From positions 8,811,501 through 8,875,500 of the forward strand of contig NC_134963.1 in the NCBI RefSeq assembly GCF_965638725.1: DNA of 64,000 nt. The letters are read 5' to 3'. The first letter of the stretch is position 1, and every line of letters starts with the position of its first letter. Positions 34,643-48,376 of this stretch are shown here, in pieces. The notes beneath the pieces were generated by a model. The model was not told the DNA's origin. It searched no databases and was given only the letters and a program-made list of their open reading frames with translations. Origin of the DNA: Aptenodytes patagonicus (taxonomy: Eukaryota; Chordata; Aves; Sphenisciformes; Spheniscidae). The position numbers were made by a program, and so were the translations under genes.

Positions 34643-37400
34643 GCTCTGAGCTGGAGGCTGCTGGGAGCCTACCTGGTCTGGGGCTGGGATTGTGCTCGGG
34701 GGCAGCGCAGCAAATGGAGCCACGGTTCGGGGATGGTGGAACGTGGATGAGTGCCATGGCAGTTCCTCTAGCATCTCCTGTGCAGAGCAGAAGCAAGGAA
34801 AGAGCGAGTATTCACAGCGTTATATAAAGGCTGTTTCCAAAAACAACCCTCGGTGGTGCTGCGGCGTGGTGCTGGCGTTGGCCGGTGGTGCTGGCGTGGC
34901 TGGTGCTGTGGAGCAGTGTGGAGCCCTGTGCTGGGGAAAGCCCAGCCCTGGGGGGTGGTATGGGGCTCTTGCCAAGGGTTTTTCCTGTGACTCTGCTCCT
35001 TCTCAAAACATCTGCCTGGGCCAGGGGAGCTCTGCTCGTGGATCCTTCCCCGCTTTCCCCAGACCTGCCTGCTCTGCTGCGGGAGGGTGTCCAGCCCAAA
35101 GGGCGTGGTGGTGGCTGGGGGGTCCTAGGGGACACGGGCAGCCTCAGGGGCGGTGAGCTTGGGGTGGTCCCGAGAGCAGTGGGGATGTGGACAATGGCCA
35201 TCCCTGGGCAGTGCCAGGCCTCGTGCACCCTAAAGGGTGACTCACCCTGCGGGGTCAGGGCTGTGCCCGGCCCCAGCACCCTGCAGGGCCCCCAACCTGG
35301 TCCCGAGGAAGCTTCCTACCAGCACCTGGGGTTGTTGCTCCCTGGGGATGATCTCTCTGACATGTGGGGCAGCTGTTTTGGTTGCAAAGGCAGGGGTTAA
35401 AGGCCCCTCTGGGCCATGTGCCCCAAGGATGCCGGCAGGGAGCTGAGCATCCCAGCACTGAGCAACCTCAGCCGCGCAGGCAGAGAGGCAGAGCCCTGGC
35501 GCGGGGGCACAGCAGCCGGGGTCTGGCACCACCCAAGGCTGGTGACAGAGACGGGAGATGGGCTCGAGGCTGCCTGAGCACTTTGTGCTGGTCACCGAAC
35601 AGCCGCTCCAGAGCTTTTCTTTTTGGGCCCGGGTTTACAGCTATTAAAGGAGATTCCGTGGCCCCGAGCAGCAAAAGCTGCTTCCAGGACAGTCCATGGT
35701 GCTGCCGGGGCCCCAGGCAGCGGTGGCTGCCTGCGGCATCGCCACTGCCCATGGCTGAGATGAGCTAAAACCGGCCTGGCAAAGCCAAGGGGAGGGAATT
35801 GCAGCCTGGCAGGAGCTGGGCCGAGCACCCTGTCTGCCACTCACTGGGGTGCACAAGGGGCTGGGATGTGCTGGACGGCAGCCGCGGGGACCTGGCAGGT
35901 CTATGGCGGTCCTGGGCCAGGGAGCCCTATGAATTAGCCCAGGAAGACGGGGAAGGCAGTGGCTGGATCCCTCTGCAGTGCCACAGCTGGAGGCACAGGG
36001 AATGGAGAAGGATGGTGGCAGGACTGGGATCGTTGTAGGCACTTGCTCACAAACCCGACCTGCCAAAACCTGTCCGTGGCGTGGCGTGATTTCTTGCAGA
36101 GCCGCATGGTTGCCTGTGGCCCCTGCAACATCACAAGGCCCCATCGCCCACAGCCGGGGCAGCTGCAGACCGTGGGGACCGGACCCCTCTGTGTGTCACT
36201 GCCAGGGTAGGCTCTGGTGGCAATACCCTGGCGGAGGTGACCCTGCGTGTGGCCGTCCTGGGCTCCGGGGCTGGGGGAGCAGCCAGAGGTGCCGTTGGGG
36301 AGGCTGCAGCACATCACTGGGGCTGGCGGCACATCTGCTGCAGGACCCCCATGAAATGTTGTGTGCAGAAGAGAGCTGGTCTGGGCCACATTAACGCTGT
36401 GTGACACTTGCTGGGCTGGCAAGGGGGATCATGCTCCTCTGGGGGGTGAGAGGGGGCTGTGGGTGCTGCACAGCTCCCAGGGAGTCTTATAGCTGTGTTG
36501 TCATCCCCCCCTGCCGGGAAACTCACCTTGCTGCAGCCAAAATCATCCCACAGCCCTGACATGTCTCCCCAGGGCAGCTGGCACCAAGATGCCAGCGAAG
36601 GGCTTTTGCTGCTTCTCTTAACCCTCAGCTCATCCCCAGGTGGGTGCTGCCCACACCGGGCACAGCCTGGCTATGGGGGCACATCCCAGGCTGTGAGCCC
36701 CCGCCGCTGACCTCGTCTTTGTCCTGGTGTGATGGAGGGGCCTCCGTGCTGCTGTTGCTGCTGCCCCGTGGGGCTGGGATGCGTCTCAGGGACCCCAAAA
36801 GGATGGGGGATAACGGAGGAGGAGCCCAACACCTGGCACCCGGGTGCCCCCGCGCTCAGGCTGAGTATGCTGCCTGGGTTGCTGCCCCACTGCATCATGC
36901 CACCAGGACCTGATCCTGCCTCTGCCCATCCCTGAAGCCTCAGGTTGGCTGTGGGAGATGGCAGCGGGAAGGGTCTCCTGCGGTGCCCCCAGGCCCAGGA
37001 GCCTCGCAGGGTCCCTCTGCGGCAGCATCGGCACTGGCACTGGCTGTGGGGTGCGGGCGCTCCCTTGCTGGGGATGCAGACAGGCACAGCCAGACGTTTA
37101 CCAGTTATTTGAAGGCTCGTTTTATCGCGCATGGGAAGAGCCAACTTCAGCAGTTTTCGGCAGTTCCAGCAGCAGGGCGGCTCGCTGGTTTGTTGGAGGG
37201 ATAAAGTCTCTGGCTCCAAAACTCCTGAAGCAGGGCTGGCGGGCGCTTTGTTTGCAAGGGCCGGTCTGGGTCTTGGCATGCATTCGGCTGATGCATGCAA
37301 ACTCCAAATCTCCTTGCCAACAAACCCAACAAAGCGGGCGACTCGAATGTGAAAGCTAATGAAATAACTCCCCGACTTGGTGTTTGGGGAGACAAAGGCT
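34643..37400. other. CRYBB3-CRYBB2 intergenic spacer
   Basis: This is 2.8 kb of GC-rich DNA with many chance open frames and no recognisable gene or interspersed repeat. It ends in the CRYBB2 promoter, so lens enhancers for either crystallin may lie here. An 8-bp inverted repeat at 37276-37298 is the only discrete structure I can point to. Confidence 0.6.
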
Positions 37401-37572
37401 GCGGCCGATCAGCTGACCTTGGTTTTCATTGGGTTTTAATCCAGCATTCTCGCTTTGAATCATGCTTTAACTATTTTGTAAATAGTTTTGGCACCATTCT
37501 TCTGCAGCTCGGTATAAATTCCACCTCTCGGGCCCAGCCCTTCACTGGCTCAAGCGGGTACTGGTATAACTG
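37400..37572 (+). promoter_or_regulatory. CRYBB2: CRYBB2 promoter and predicted untranslated exon 1
   Basis: A good TATA box (TATAAAT) lies at 37513-37519. About 30 bases later a short exon would run from about 37543 to 37572 and splice at CTG|gtaaga. That matches the untranslated exon 1 known for CRYBB2 genes. Upstream, a cagctgacc sequence near 37410-37420 resembles half of a MAF response element, the large-Maf binding site used by lens crystallin genes. An AT-rich block containing ATGCTTTAACTATTT lies at 37462-37476. The TATA, exon and donor geometry is seen directly. The factor assignments are inference. Confidence 0.6.
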
Positions 37573-38474
37573 GTAAGAATTTTCTATTTATTGTCCTTCT
37601 TTGTCGTTGCCTCCTCCCGACCCCCACCACTGGAGCTCCCTCCCGCAGCGCCGGGCAGAGGCATGGACACGGCAGTGGGATGCGGGCACGCAGGGGGTGA
37701 GCCACGGGGACGGTCCTGTCCCTGCAGCCCAAACCGGGTGGCAGCTCAGGAGTATTGCCGCCCGGCCGTGGCTCGGTTTTTGTTTTATCGGGAATGACCC
37801 GTTTTCACCTGTTTTGGAGCCTGCTTAGACACGGGGGGGTCCTGCTGGGCTTGTGGACGAGGGTCCTTCGTAGGGGTGGCTGTGCCAGGCGGAGCTGGGA
37901 GGGCTCGGCGCCGGCGACCCTGCACATGCACACACACACACACATGCATGGCCAGGGTGGGCCGTGGGAGCCCCAGAGCTTCTCTCTGTCACCCTGTTCA
38001 GGCACCCATGTGGGACAGGGACTCCTCCGCTGTCGCTTGCTGGGCAGGAACAGTGGGAAAAGCCTCAGCTGCAGGGGCTGGGCTCCCCCGGGGAATGACT
38101 CGGGAATGCCCTGGGCACATGGGTCCCCTTGCTCTGGGCTGGAGACCCTTTGCAGGTCCCATCATGGGTGGTGATGCTGCGCTGGGACCGTCACCTGGGG
38201 TCCTCCACGAGCCTAGGGAGGTTCATCCTGTGAGCGAGTGGTGCTGAGCAGCCCTGAGCAGGGATTGGCCCTGGTGAACCCAGTCTGCGCCCGCCCTGCC
38301 GCGAGCCCGAGCCCCGGCACCCCTTTCTGTGGAACTCAGCAGCAAGGAGCAGCCAGCAGCCGGGCGCCGGGCAGGCTGTGGGGTACGGACGGGGGGCACG
38401 GATGAGGGGCTGTGAGCACAGTCCTGGGTGTGTCCTCAGTGGCAGCTTTTAACCTTCTGAGTTTTCCATCCAAG
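37573..38474 (+). other. CRYBB2: CRYBB2 intron 1
   Basis: This is a 0.9-kb intron from the gtaaga donor to the acceptor ttttccatccaag. It includes a short (CA)n microsatellite near 37926-37946. No other feature is seen. Confidence 0.6.
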
Positions 38475-38495
38475 GGAGCGGACAACCAGCTTATG

Positions 38496-41389
<2,894 letters not shown>

Positions 41390-41510
41390 AGCCCCCAGCC
41401 CGTGCCGGGGCGCAGGGAGCGGAGCAAACTTTCCCCCGGCCGCCGTTGTCCCCCTGCGGCCTCGCCTCCCGCCTCCCTCCGTGTGATGCACGCCGCTGCT
41501 GAAGCAACTG

Positions 41511-41516
41511 AATAAA
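41511..41516 (+). terminator. CRYBB2: CRYBB2 poly(A) signal
   Basis: AATAAA lies 121 bases after the stop, and a GU-containing stretch follows. A run of 16 G lies about 40 bases further on (41558-41573). Confidence 0.85.
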
Positions 41517-42004
41517 GCTTGGAGTTTCAAAGTCCCGGCTCTGGCCCCTTCATTCCCGGGGGGGGGGGGGGGGCGCAGAGGGACCCCCGCCAGCGGGATG
41601 CCCGTCCTGACGCCGTGCTCCTGGGCGGGGAGGGGTCCCATTGCCGCACCCCCGATGCTCTCGGTACCACCCGCATCCCACCGGCCTCCCGGCCACCCGC
41701 TTCCCACCGGCCTCCCGTTGCCAGCAGCATCGCCGTGTTCACCAGCCGGCGCTGATAGTCCAAACTGCCGGGATGGGAGCTGCTCGCCTCCTCCGCGGCC
41801 AGCACCCCTGGGGGGGTCCGGCCCGATTGCGATGACTGCGGGGTTCAGCCCTGTCCTGGGGGGCACGGCCAAGGGTGAGCGGCTCCTCCGCAGCCATGCG
41901 TCCCGCTGTGGCCGGCAAAGGTGTCCCCGAAGCGCCGCGGTGCCACGGCGAATGCAACGACGGCTGGGGGGGGGGGGTTTGCCCTCCTAGTCAGGACACC
42001 TCCG

Positions 42005-42110
42005 AGCCAAATAATTGCTTTAATTATTAGGCATTGTAAGCTTTAATTAGAAATAACGCTTTGATTTAGCATTAATAACGCTAAAGAATGCTTTAACTAT
42101 TTGCATCGTA
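42005..42110. promoter_or_regulatory. TAAT-rich putative regulatory element 3' of CRYBB2
   Basis: This is a 100-bp AT-rich island inside GC-rich DNA. It contains GCTTTAATTA twice, AATAACGCT twice and a perfect POU octamer ATTTGCAT at 42099-42106. It directly abuts a CpG island. The density of homeodomain-core TAATT motifs is seen directly. Enhancer function is inference. Confidence 0.4.
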
Positions 42111-42114
42111 AGCC

Positions 42115-42710
42115 GAGCGAAGGAAGCTGTCGAGTGCCGGCTCCCACAGAGGAACCGCAGCCTCCCCCCGCCCAGCGGCGGCGAGGCACCGGCACCGTCC
42201 TGGCAGCTCCGCGGCTCTGCCGGGGCTCGGTGCAGCGGCGGAGGCGGCGCGGAGGCTGCGGGGCCGGCCCGGGCTCGGTCCCCTGCGCCGGCGGGATGCG
42301 GCCGCGGCGGCAGCCGCTGCGTGTCACTGCAGCTTCGCGGCGCGGGGCGGCTGTGGGCGTGCGGGGGCCGGGGGGGGGGGGGGGGGGGGCTGCACCGGTA
42401 GGGGGGGGCCGCTTCCCAGCCCCCCCGTGGCGTGCACCCGATGGGACGCCCCGGGCCCTCCCCCCCCCCCCCCCCCGCCTCCCCCCCCCCCCGCACCCTG
42501 CGCCGGCTCCTGCCGCGCTCCTCTCCCGTGCGCCGCAGCTCCCGGGGAGCGGGGAGCCGGCTGCAATGTTTTGGCGTGACCACCAGCAAACCCGGGAATC
42601 TGGGGGGAGATGGGGGCGCACAGCCCTCCCCCCCGTCGGCTCCCACGCGCGACCGCCCCGGCGGGCGGTGTTTTGCCCCCTGAATCCTCCACGTTTGAGA
42701 GGCCTTTCTG
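42115..42710. promoter_or_regulatory. Unassigned CpG island
   Basis: This is dense CpG and very high GC, with long homopolymer tracts (G at 42370-42389, C at 42460-42476 and 42481-42492). Several open frames cross it on both strands, but all are composition artefacts with no recognisable domain. It may mark the promoter of an unrecognised transcript. I found no coding start for a neighbouring gene such as GRK3. Confidence 0.5.
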
Positions 42711-45700
42711 CTGTGCTCAGAATGACTGAGCCCGGCATAAATCAGCGGTTTGGCGAGGCCCAGCTCTGCCGGGCGATAATCTGAATTAATCATTTGCCAA
42801 ATGTTGCTGTGAAATGTCAGCTCCTCGGCGAGTCGTGCTTTGGCAGCGTGCTGCCACGTCGCCTCGACCGAGCCGCTTGCCTGTGAAAATCTGTGCGTTT
42901 CCCTCAACAGGGAAAATTCAGAATGATCCCAGACCTGCAAATTTCTTGTGAAAAATAGGGTTTTAATGAAAGTAGTGACACACACCCCTCTGTGCTGCTG
43001 ATGGGCGAGCACGGGTGTTTGGCTGTGAATTGTCCGTGGGAAATGGCGTCTTCTGGGGGTGCAAACTGCTAAAATCAGCAGTGAGGCAGAGAGCAGAGAC
43101 CTGCAGTCCTTGCAGCCGGGGACCGGGGCAGCGCCCTCGGGGACCACGGAGCCCAGCTGTGAGCGGCGGGGGGGGGGGGGGGGGGGGGGGGGGGGGTCCT
43201 GGGGGAAAAGCACCGAAAGCAGAAGAGGAAAATGTGAATGAGCCCAGAGGCGGCTCGTCTGGGACTTGTCGAGGGAATTTCCTCATCTGGCAGCTGGTTG
43301 CACTCGGGTGGGTGCCCTCAGGTCACCTCGATGCAACTTCAGCTTTGCTGAGGTGGGTTTTTCCACTCTCTGACCCCAGGCTGCTCCCTGGGGCATTAGG
43401 GGCCACGGCGCTGCCCCAGGTGTCCATGGCAAGGGGACTCGGTGGTGCCCTGACGCCCCGGGGTCCTGCCCGGCAGCATCACCTCTCCAGGATGGCAGTC
43501 CTCGTTGCTGGCCCCATGTTTTCATGGCCTGAGCCAGAGATGGGAGGAAACAGAGTGGCCGCGGCATGAGCAGGACCTGGCCCCCAGCCGGATGCTTTGC
43601 ACTGGCAGGTGGGCTGCACCCCGCTTGCCACGGGGCGATGGCAGTGCACTGGAGCGGGTGGCTTCTGCAGGGGCTCACGTAGGAGGAGACGTGTTTTCCT
43701 GACCGAGTGAGGGCTTCTGATGTGGCAGCTGCTCCTGTTCTGACTCATAGTTGCTCACCGGCAACCCCAGCCCCAAAACCTGCCAAAGGAAGTCACATCC
43801 CATCCTGAAACGGTGCTGCTGGGTGTCATCCGCAGCACAGCCCATGCCCCCACATGCAGCCGTCCTTGGCTGGGCTGGAGAGGTGCCGGGACAGAGTACC
43901 ACATTCCTCGCCTTGCCCCTGCTGCCCATGGAGGGGCACCGAGCCGCAGGGATGGCAGCCAGACAGCTGCATGGCTCCGTTGATCCCTGTGCCACTGGGC
44001 ACCACGGCTGCCAGCTGGGACCGAGCACGGACATGCTGCTGGCAGGTCCCCAGCTCTCTTCTCAGGTGGGAGCTGCATTATTCCCTAGTCAGCCTCCCAG
44101 CATCACTGCTGTTCCCCGCTGCTACGAGCAGGGAGAGCTCCAGAGAGAGCCACTTCCCCATCTGGTTGCATTTTTAAGCAAACGCAGATAACAAATGTGA
44201 GGCCATCTGCCCGGCAATGCCGGCAACCCAGGCGGGGTGGGCAGATCTCCCAGAGGCATGATCTCAGTCGAGAGAGGCAAAGAGCCGGGTCTGGTCTGGG
44301 GAAGGCGAGCAGAGATTCTCCATGTGCTGTCACCCAATGTCACCAGGGCAGAGCCGGGTCTCTGGTCTTGTGTCACCCTGTGCCAAACGCCGAGGTGGGA
44401 GCTGTCAGATGCCGGTGCATGGTCAGGACCCAATGGGGCTCTGGGTGTCACCCAGCTTGCCTGGCGGCTGCCGGCACCACTCAAGAGGTGATGGCGTGAA
44501 CAACCGTTGCACCTTCTGCGCTGGTCCCTGGCTGTGGCACCCACCCACGAGGCTGGTGGGATGGGGGGGGGGCAGAGGACAGGGCACCCCACTAGCCCCT
44601 GCCCCAGCTATGGGGTGGCCGCACCATGGGAGCAGGGAAAGCTGGGGTTCAGCTCTCGAGGAAGCAATGCTGCAGGCACTGCTGTTAGCTGTGGAGCCCT
44701 CCTGGTTCTCCTCTTACAGGGATTGTTTTTCAGCCGCTTATGGGTTTCCCAGAGGTTTGGATCCACCACCCAGGAGCGTGGGGCTGGAGAAGGCAGCATG
44801 GGCTTCTCGCTCCGGCTTGGTGTCCTCCTCCGGGATGTTTCCTCCCTTTGCTCCCTATTCCCTTTTCCTTTTGGAGAAACCATAGAAGTGGTAGGACCCG
44901 GGTGGGGGAGAGAAATCTGAGACTAGGAGGCTGTTCAGCTCAGCAGACAGCCAAATAGCAAGAGCCACTGATCGGCACCTGAAGCTGAACAAACCGAGCA
45001 GAGGAGCGAGGGCTGGGTTTGAGGGTGAAGGCAATTAATCTGCGTGAGAAGTACCCTTGGCTTCGGGGGGATTCACCACCATTGGAAATGTCACCGCCGA
45101 ACCGAGTGTTTCGGGAGACGTGGTCACCCGAAAGGCGCAGCTCCTCGGCACGGCTGAGCAGACGCCGTCGCTGGCTGGGAGAGAAATGTGCTGGGAATTT
45201 TTTTTTTTTTTTTTTTTTAATTTTAAAAAAAATTTTATTCAGAAGCACAAGATCGCCTCCGTCCCACGCGAGCTGCGGAGGTGCCATCTGGCACGCTGCT
45301 ATCCTGCCGCTCGCCTCCCGCCCCCCTCCCCCCCCGGCACGGCCGCCTGCCGCAGCGGCTCGGTGCCCCCGGCCGCCCCAAACTGTGCCTCTTGGACCTT
45401 CTCCCTCGCCGCTGCCCACCAGGCCTCGCTGCCGGCGGGGCGGCGGGGGGAACAGCAGGCGCTGTCAGCGGCGGTAGCTGGTGATATTTCAGCGGTCCCA
45501 CGGCTCTGCCGGTGGGTGGGTGGTTTTGCTGTCATGCCAATAGACGGGAGAGCTAAAGCTGTTCTCCAGACGGGCAAACTATTTTTTTTCACCCGGAAAA
45601 TACTACGGGGGAGCTCAAACCCCATTGCCACTAACCACACTGGGTTTCAGCCCCCTCGGATGGCCGGTTCCTCTGATGCCCGCGGTGGCTGGGGCACGTT

Positions 45701-47522
45701 CGGTGCTTGCGGGAGCTGCAGGTGCCATCGGGCAGTGGGGATCCCCTGGGACCCTCTGCAGGTTAATCCCCCCCCCCCCGAGCACCGGGAGCCCGGGCTG
45801 TGCCCGCGGGCCGGAGGCAGGAACGGGTGCTGGCTGCAGGGGAAAGCGCAGCAGCAATTTGCCACGGAGTAATTCATGCCAGAAGAAAAATAATGCAAAA
45901 CCCTGGCTAAATCGCATCCGAGATTTAGGTGCCTTTTCCTTCCTATTTTATTTTTCAATTTGAGCATCGGCCATTGTCTGTCCTTGGAACGTGCCTTCAT
46001 GGGAGACCGTGTCTGGTGTGGGATGGGCTGGCTGGAAGGGAGGAAGCAAGTGCAGTGAAAAAGAGATGTGAAAATGCTTGTGAGCTCACGCTGGCTTTCC
46101 TTCGCGTTCCCACTGTGCCTGCTGAGCCCAGCGGCAGCAGCTGGGTGAATCCCTCTTTGTGTGCAGGGTGCCGACGCCCTGGGAAACATGCCAAGGTCGG
46201 GGAAATCATTGGCTAAAAAACAATAGTCTTGAAAAACACGAAATGTTTATTCTTAGTCGTAGTAGGGTAAGTTCTATTTTATCTGCAACCTGGATACTTT
46301 GGGTATTGAATGCGCCTTGCCAACTGTTAGGGGTTTACTGCGGGTTTCACAGATTTTTGTCCTTTGAAAATTATTGTTATTGTTGCGTTTAATTCTCCAG
46401 CTTCTGGAGCCATGTGATTACATGAGATTCTTAGCTTCAATTTTTTTTTTTTGTCTTCTTTGAATTAAATTGAGCCTCTAGCCTCATGTTTGTGCATACA
46501 CTCACAGACCCTAGCCACAGATGCTAAAGGCTTAAGAAAGGAAGGAAAAATAAGCAGGAATCCAGCATGTATTATTAAAGTCTTGTGGTTTTCAGGGCAG
46601 ATTTGTGATTTATCAATGCTCAGCTTTGGCATGTGGAAAAGTAATCTCACCTCTGACTAATGTGAAAGCTGGGACAAGAGTGAAACAACCTGGCGTTATT
46701 TCTCCAGCCGAGAGAGGAGCCTCTCCCCGCTTCGTCGAGGGACACCGGGCTTCTGCTTTCCCCGGGGCGATGGGGAGCAGCGGGGCTGGATGCTGAGCTC
46801 CCAACAGCTGCTGCTGCCTTGGTTTTCCCCCTCTTCCAATTAGAGAAAACATCTGGGGAGAAAAAGCAGCCGCTGTGAGCGAGGGGACCTGCTGCGTGGT
46901 GGGTCCCTGCCAGTGGCCTGGCACCACGCTCGCTGGCAGAGCTGGGGGGGCAGGAGGGGGTACATCAGGCACTGGCACCGTGCCGCACAGCCCCGGCGAG
47001 CAGAACATCCCTGCTTGGCTTGTCTTTATAAAATCACCTCTGTTTACAGTGACCAGTTTTTAATGCTCATATGTGAAGGGTGTGTGGGGCTCAAGTGATT
47101 TTTCCGTTTCAGGCTCTGAATGCCGCAGCCAAAACACGGGATTAGAAGTGGAAAGGAACTAAGCCAGGACTGATGGCTGCTGGACACCGGCACAGGACCT
47201 GTTAGCGTTGCTGGACTGCTGCCAGCCTGCAGTACGGCTTCTCCCATCTTACAGGGGGCCGTGCGGGTCAGCGGAGAAAATCTCTAATATTTACAGGCAG
47301 AGGTAATATCAGGTCCTGTCCAGCAACTGGTGAGACAAATGCGCCTCGATCACCTCATGGTACCCAGAGCTCTGTGCTGCGCCGGGAACAGATGACCCGA
47401 GCTGATGGATGCTCTTGTCCAGAATGTCAGGCTCCCATTTGCTTTCCTGCTGCTGTTTTTGTTCCTAACATTAGCGCAAAGAGGGAGAAAAAGGAAGGAA
47501 AGAAAGCTTTACAGCTTCCTAG
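42711..47522. other. Non-coding GC-rich DNA downstream of CRYBB2
   Basis: No gene is recognised. The stretch contains a 29-G tract (43168-43196) and a 20-T tract with adjoining A/T runs (about 45199-45235). A second CpG-rich patch lies at about 45250-45500. Many frames are open by composition only. Confidence 0.55.
43168..43196 (+). repeat. 29-base poly-G tract
   Basis: This is an uninterrupted run of G that could form a G-quadruplex. Its exact length in the assembly is doubtful, since such runs are error-prone to sequence. Confidence 0.95.
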
Positions 47523-47648
47523 GCTTCTTTCAGCAAGTAAAACTCCTGTCCAGTTGAAATGCTTATTAAGAAACATCACTTCTTCAAAGGCCAGAATTGG
47601 AAACAGCCACATGGAGACATAATGGGATTAAAATGTATGAGGGGATTA
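47523..47648. repeat. Duplicated element, copy A
   Basis: It aligns colinearly with 48248-48376. Shared landmarks in order are tttcag, GTAAA(A)CTCC, gAAACATC, CCACATGG and an 18-base identical block ACATAATGGGATTAAAAT (47617-47634), then GGATTAT. Family unknown. It could be an ancient interspersed repeat or a duplicated regulatory element. Confidence 0.7.
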
Positions 47649-48247
47649 TAGCAGTGGTAAGGGCTCAGCGACGCTGCTCCTGCCCCATGCACTACAGTTG
47701 GTCTCTTGGCGTGTTTTTCCCAGCGCTTGATTGTGAACCACTCAGGACAAAACCAAAACGCTTTAATAATACGAAAAGCCAAAGGCGTGCGCCGGGAAAT
47801 AAAGAGTGGGCTGCAGCCGAGGGTGAGGAGCCCCCTGCGCATGGCTGCAGCACTCAGCCCCCGGCCCCCCCAGCGCAGGGGCTGCAGACACCCTTGTGCC
47901 ATACTCTCCTGTGGGACGGGGCTTTGCATCGAACGGCTTTACCCAAACACATCTGAAAAAAGAAAATGTTGTCTTTCCCTCCGGGCGAGTGGCCAGGGCA
48001 GCCCTGATTGCTTCCTCATCCCGCCGCAGCCGACAATTAAACCCCAGCGATCGCCAGCAAACGTGGCATGACCCATCCATTGTACCCACGCACTCCAACC
48101 TGGTATCAGCGCTGCCGCCTTTGTACAGAAAATAGCAGCTCGAGGTGGGTAATTGGAATACGAGCAGCCAATGCCATTATATAATTTGAGGCTGTAAAAG
48201 CCAGCGGCGGGGTCTCACTTTCAATGTCAACATGAAAGGCAAAGAAA

Positions 48248-48376
48248 CTATTTTCAGTGATGTAAACTCCCGGGCAGCAGAAGTGCCAATTAGGAAACAT
48301 CTGTTCCTCGTAGTCCAGGCAGACTATGAGCAACCACATGGCAACATAATGGGATTAAAATATATCACCGGATTAT
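48248..48376. repeat. Duplicated element, copy B
   Basis: This is the partner of 47523-47648 in the same orientation, with the identical 18-base block at 48344-48361, a spacing of 727 bp. It is preceded by an AT-rich stretch with TAATTG motifs (from about 48145), which might extend the functional unit. Confidence 0.7.

Noticed and set aside
42115-42710. CpG island as the promoter and first exon of GRK3, the next human gene
   Set aside because: I looked for the expected start of the GRK3 protein (MADLEAVLADVSYL) and did not find it here or elsewhere in the downstream sequence.
42047-43213. 388-codon minus-strand open frame downstream of CRYBB2
   Set aside because: It reads through poly-C/poly-G tracts of a CpG island and is rich in Pro, Gly, Arg and Ala. 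It has no domain, no plausible splice context, and overlapping frames on the other strand are equally open.
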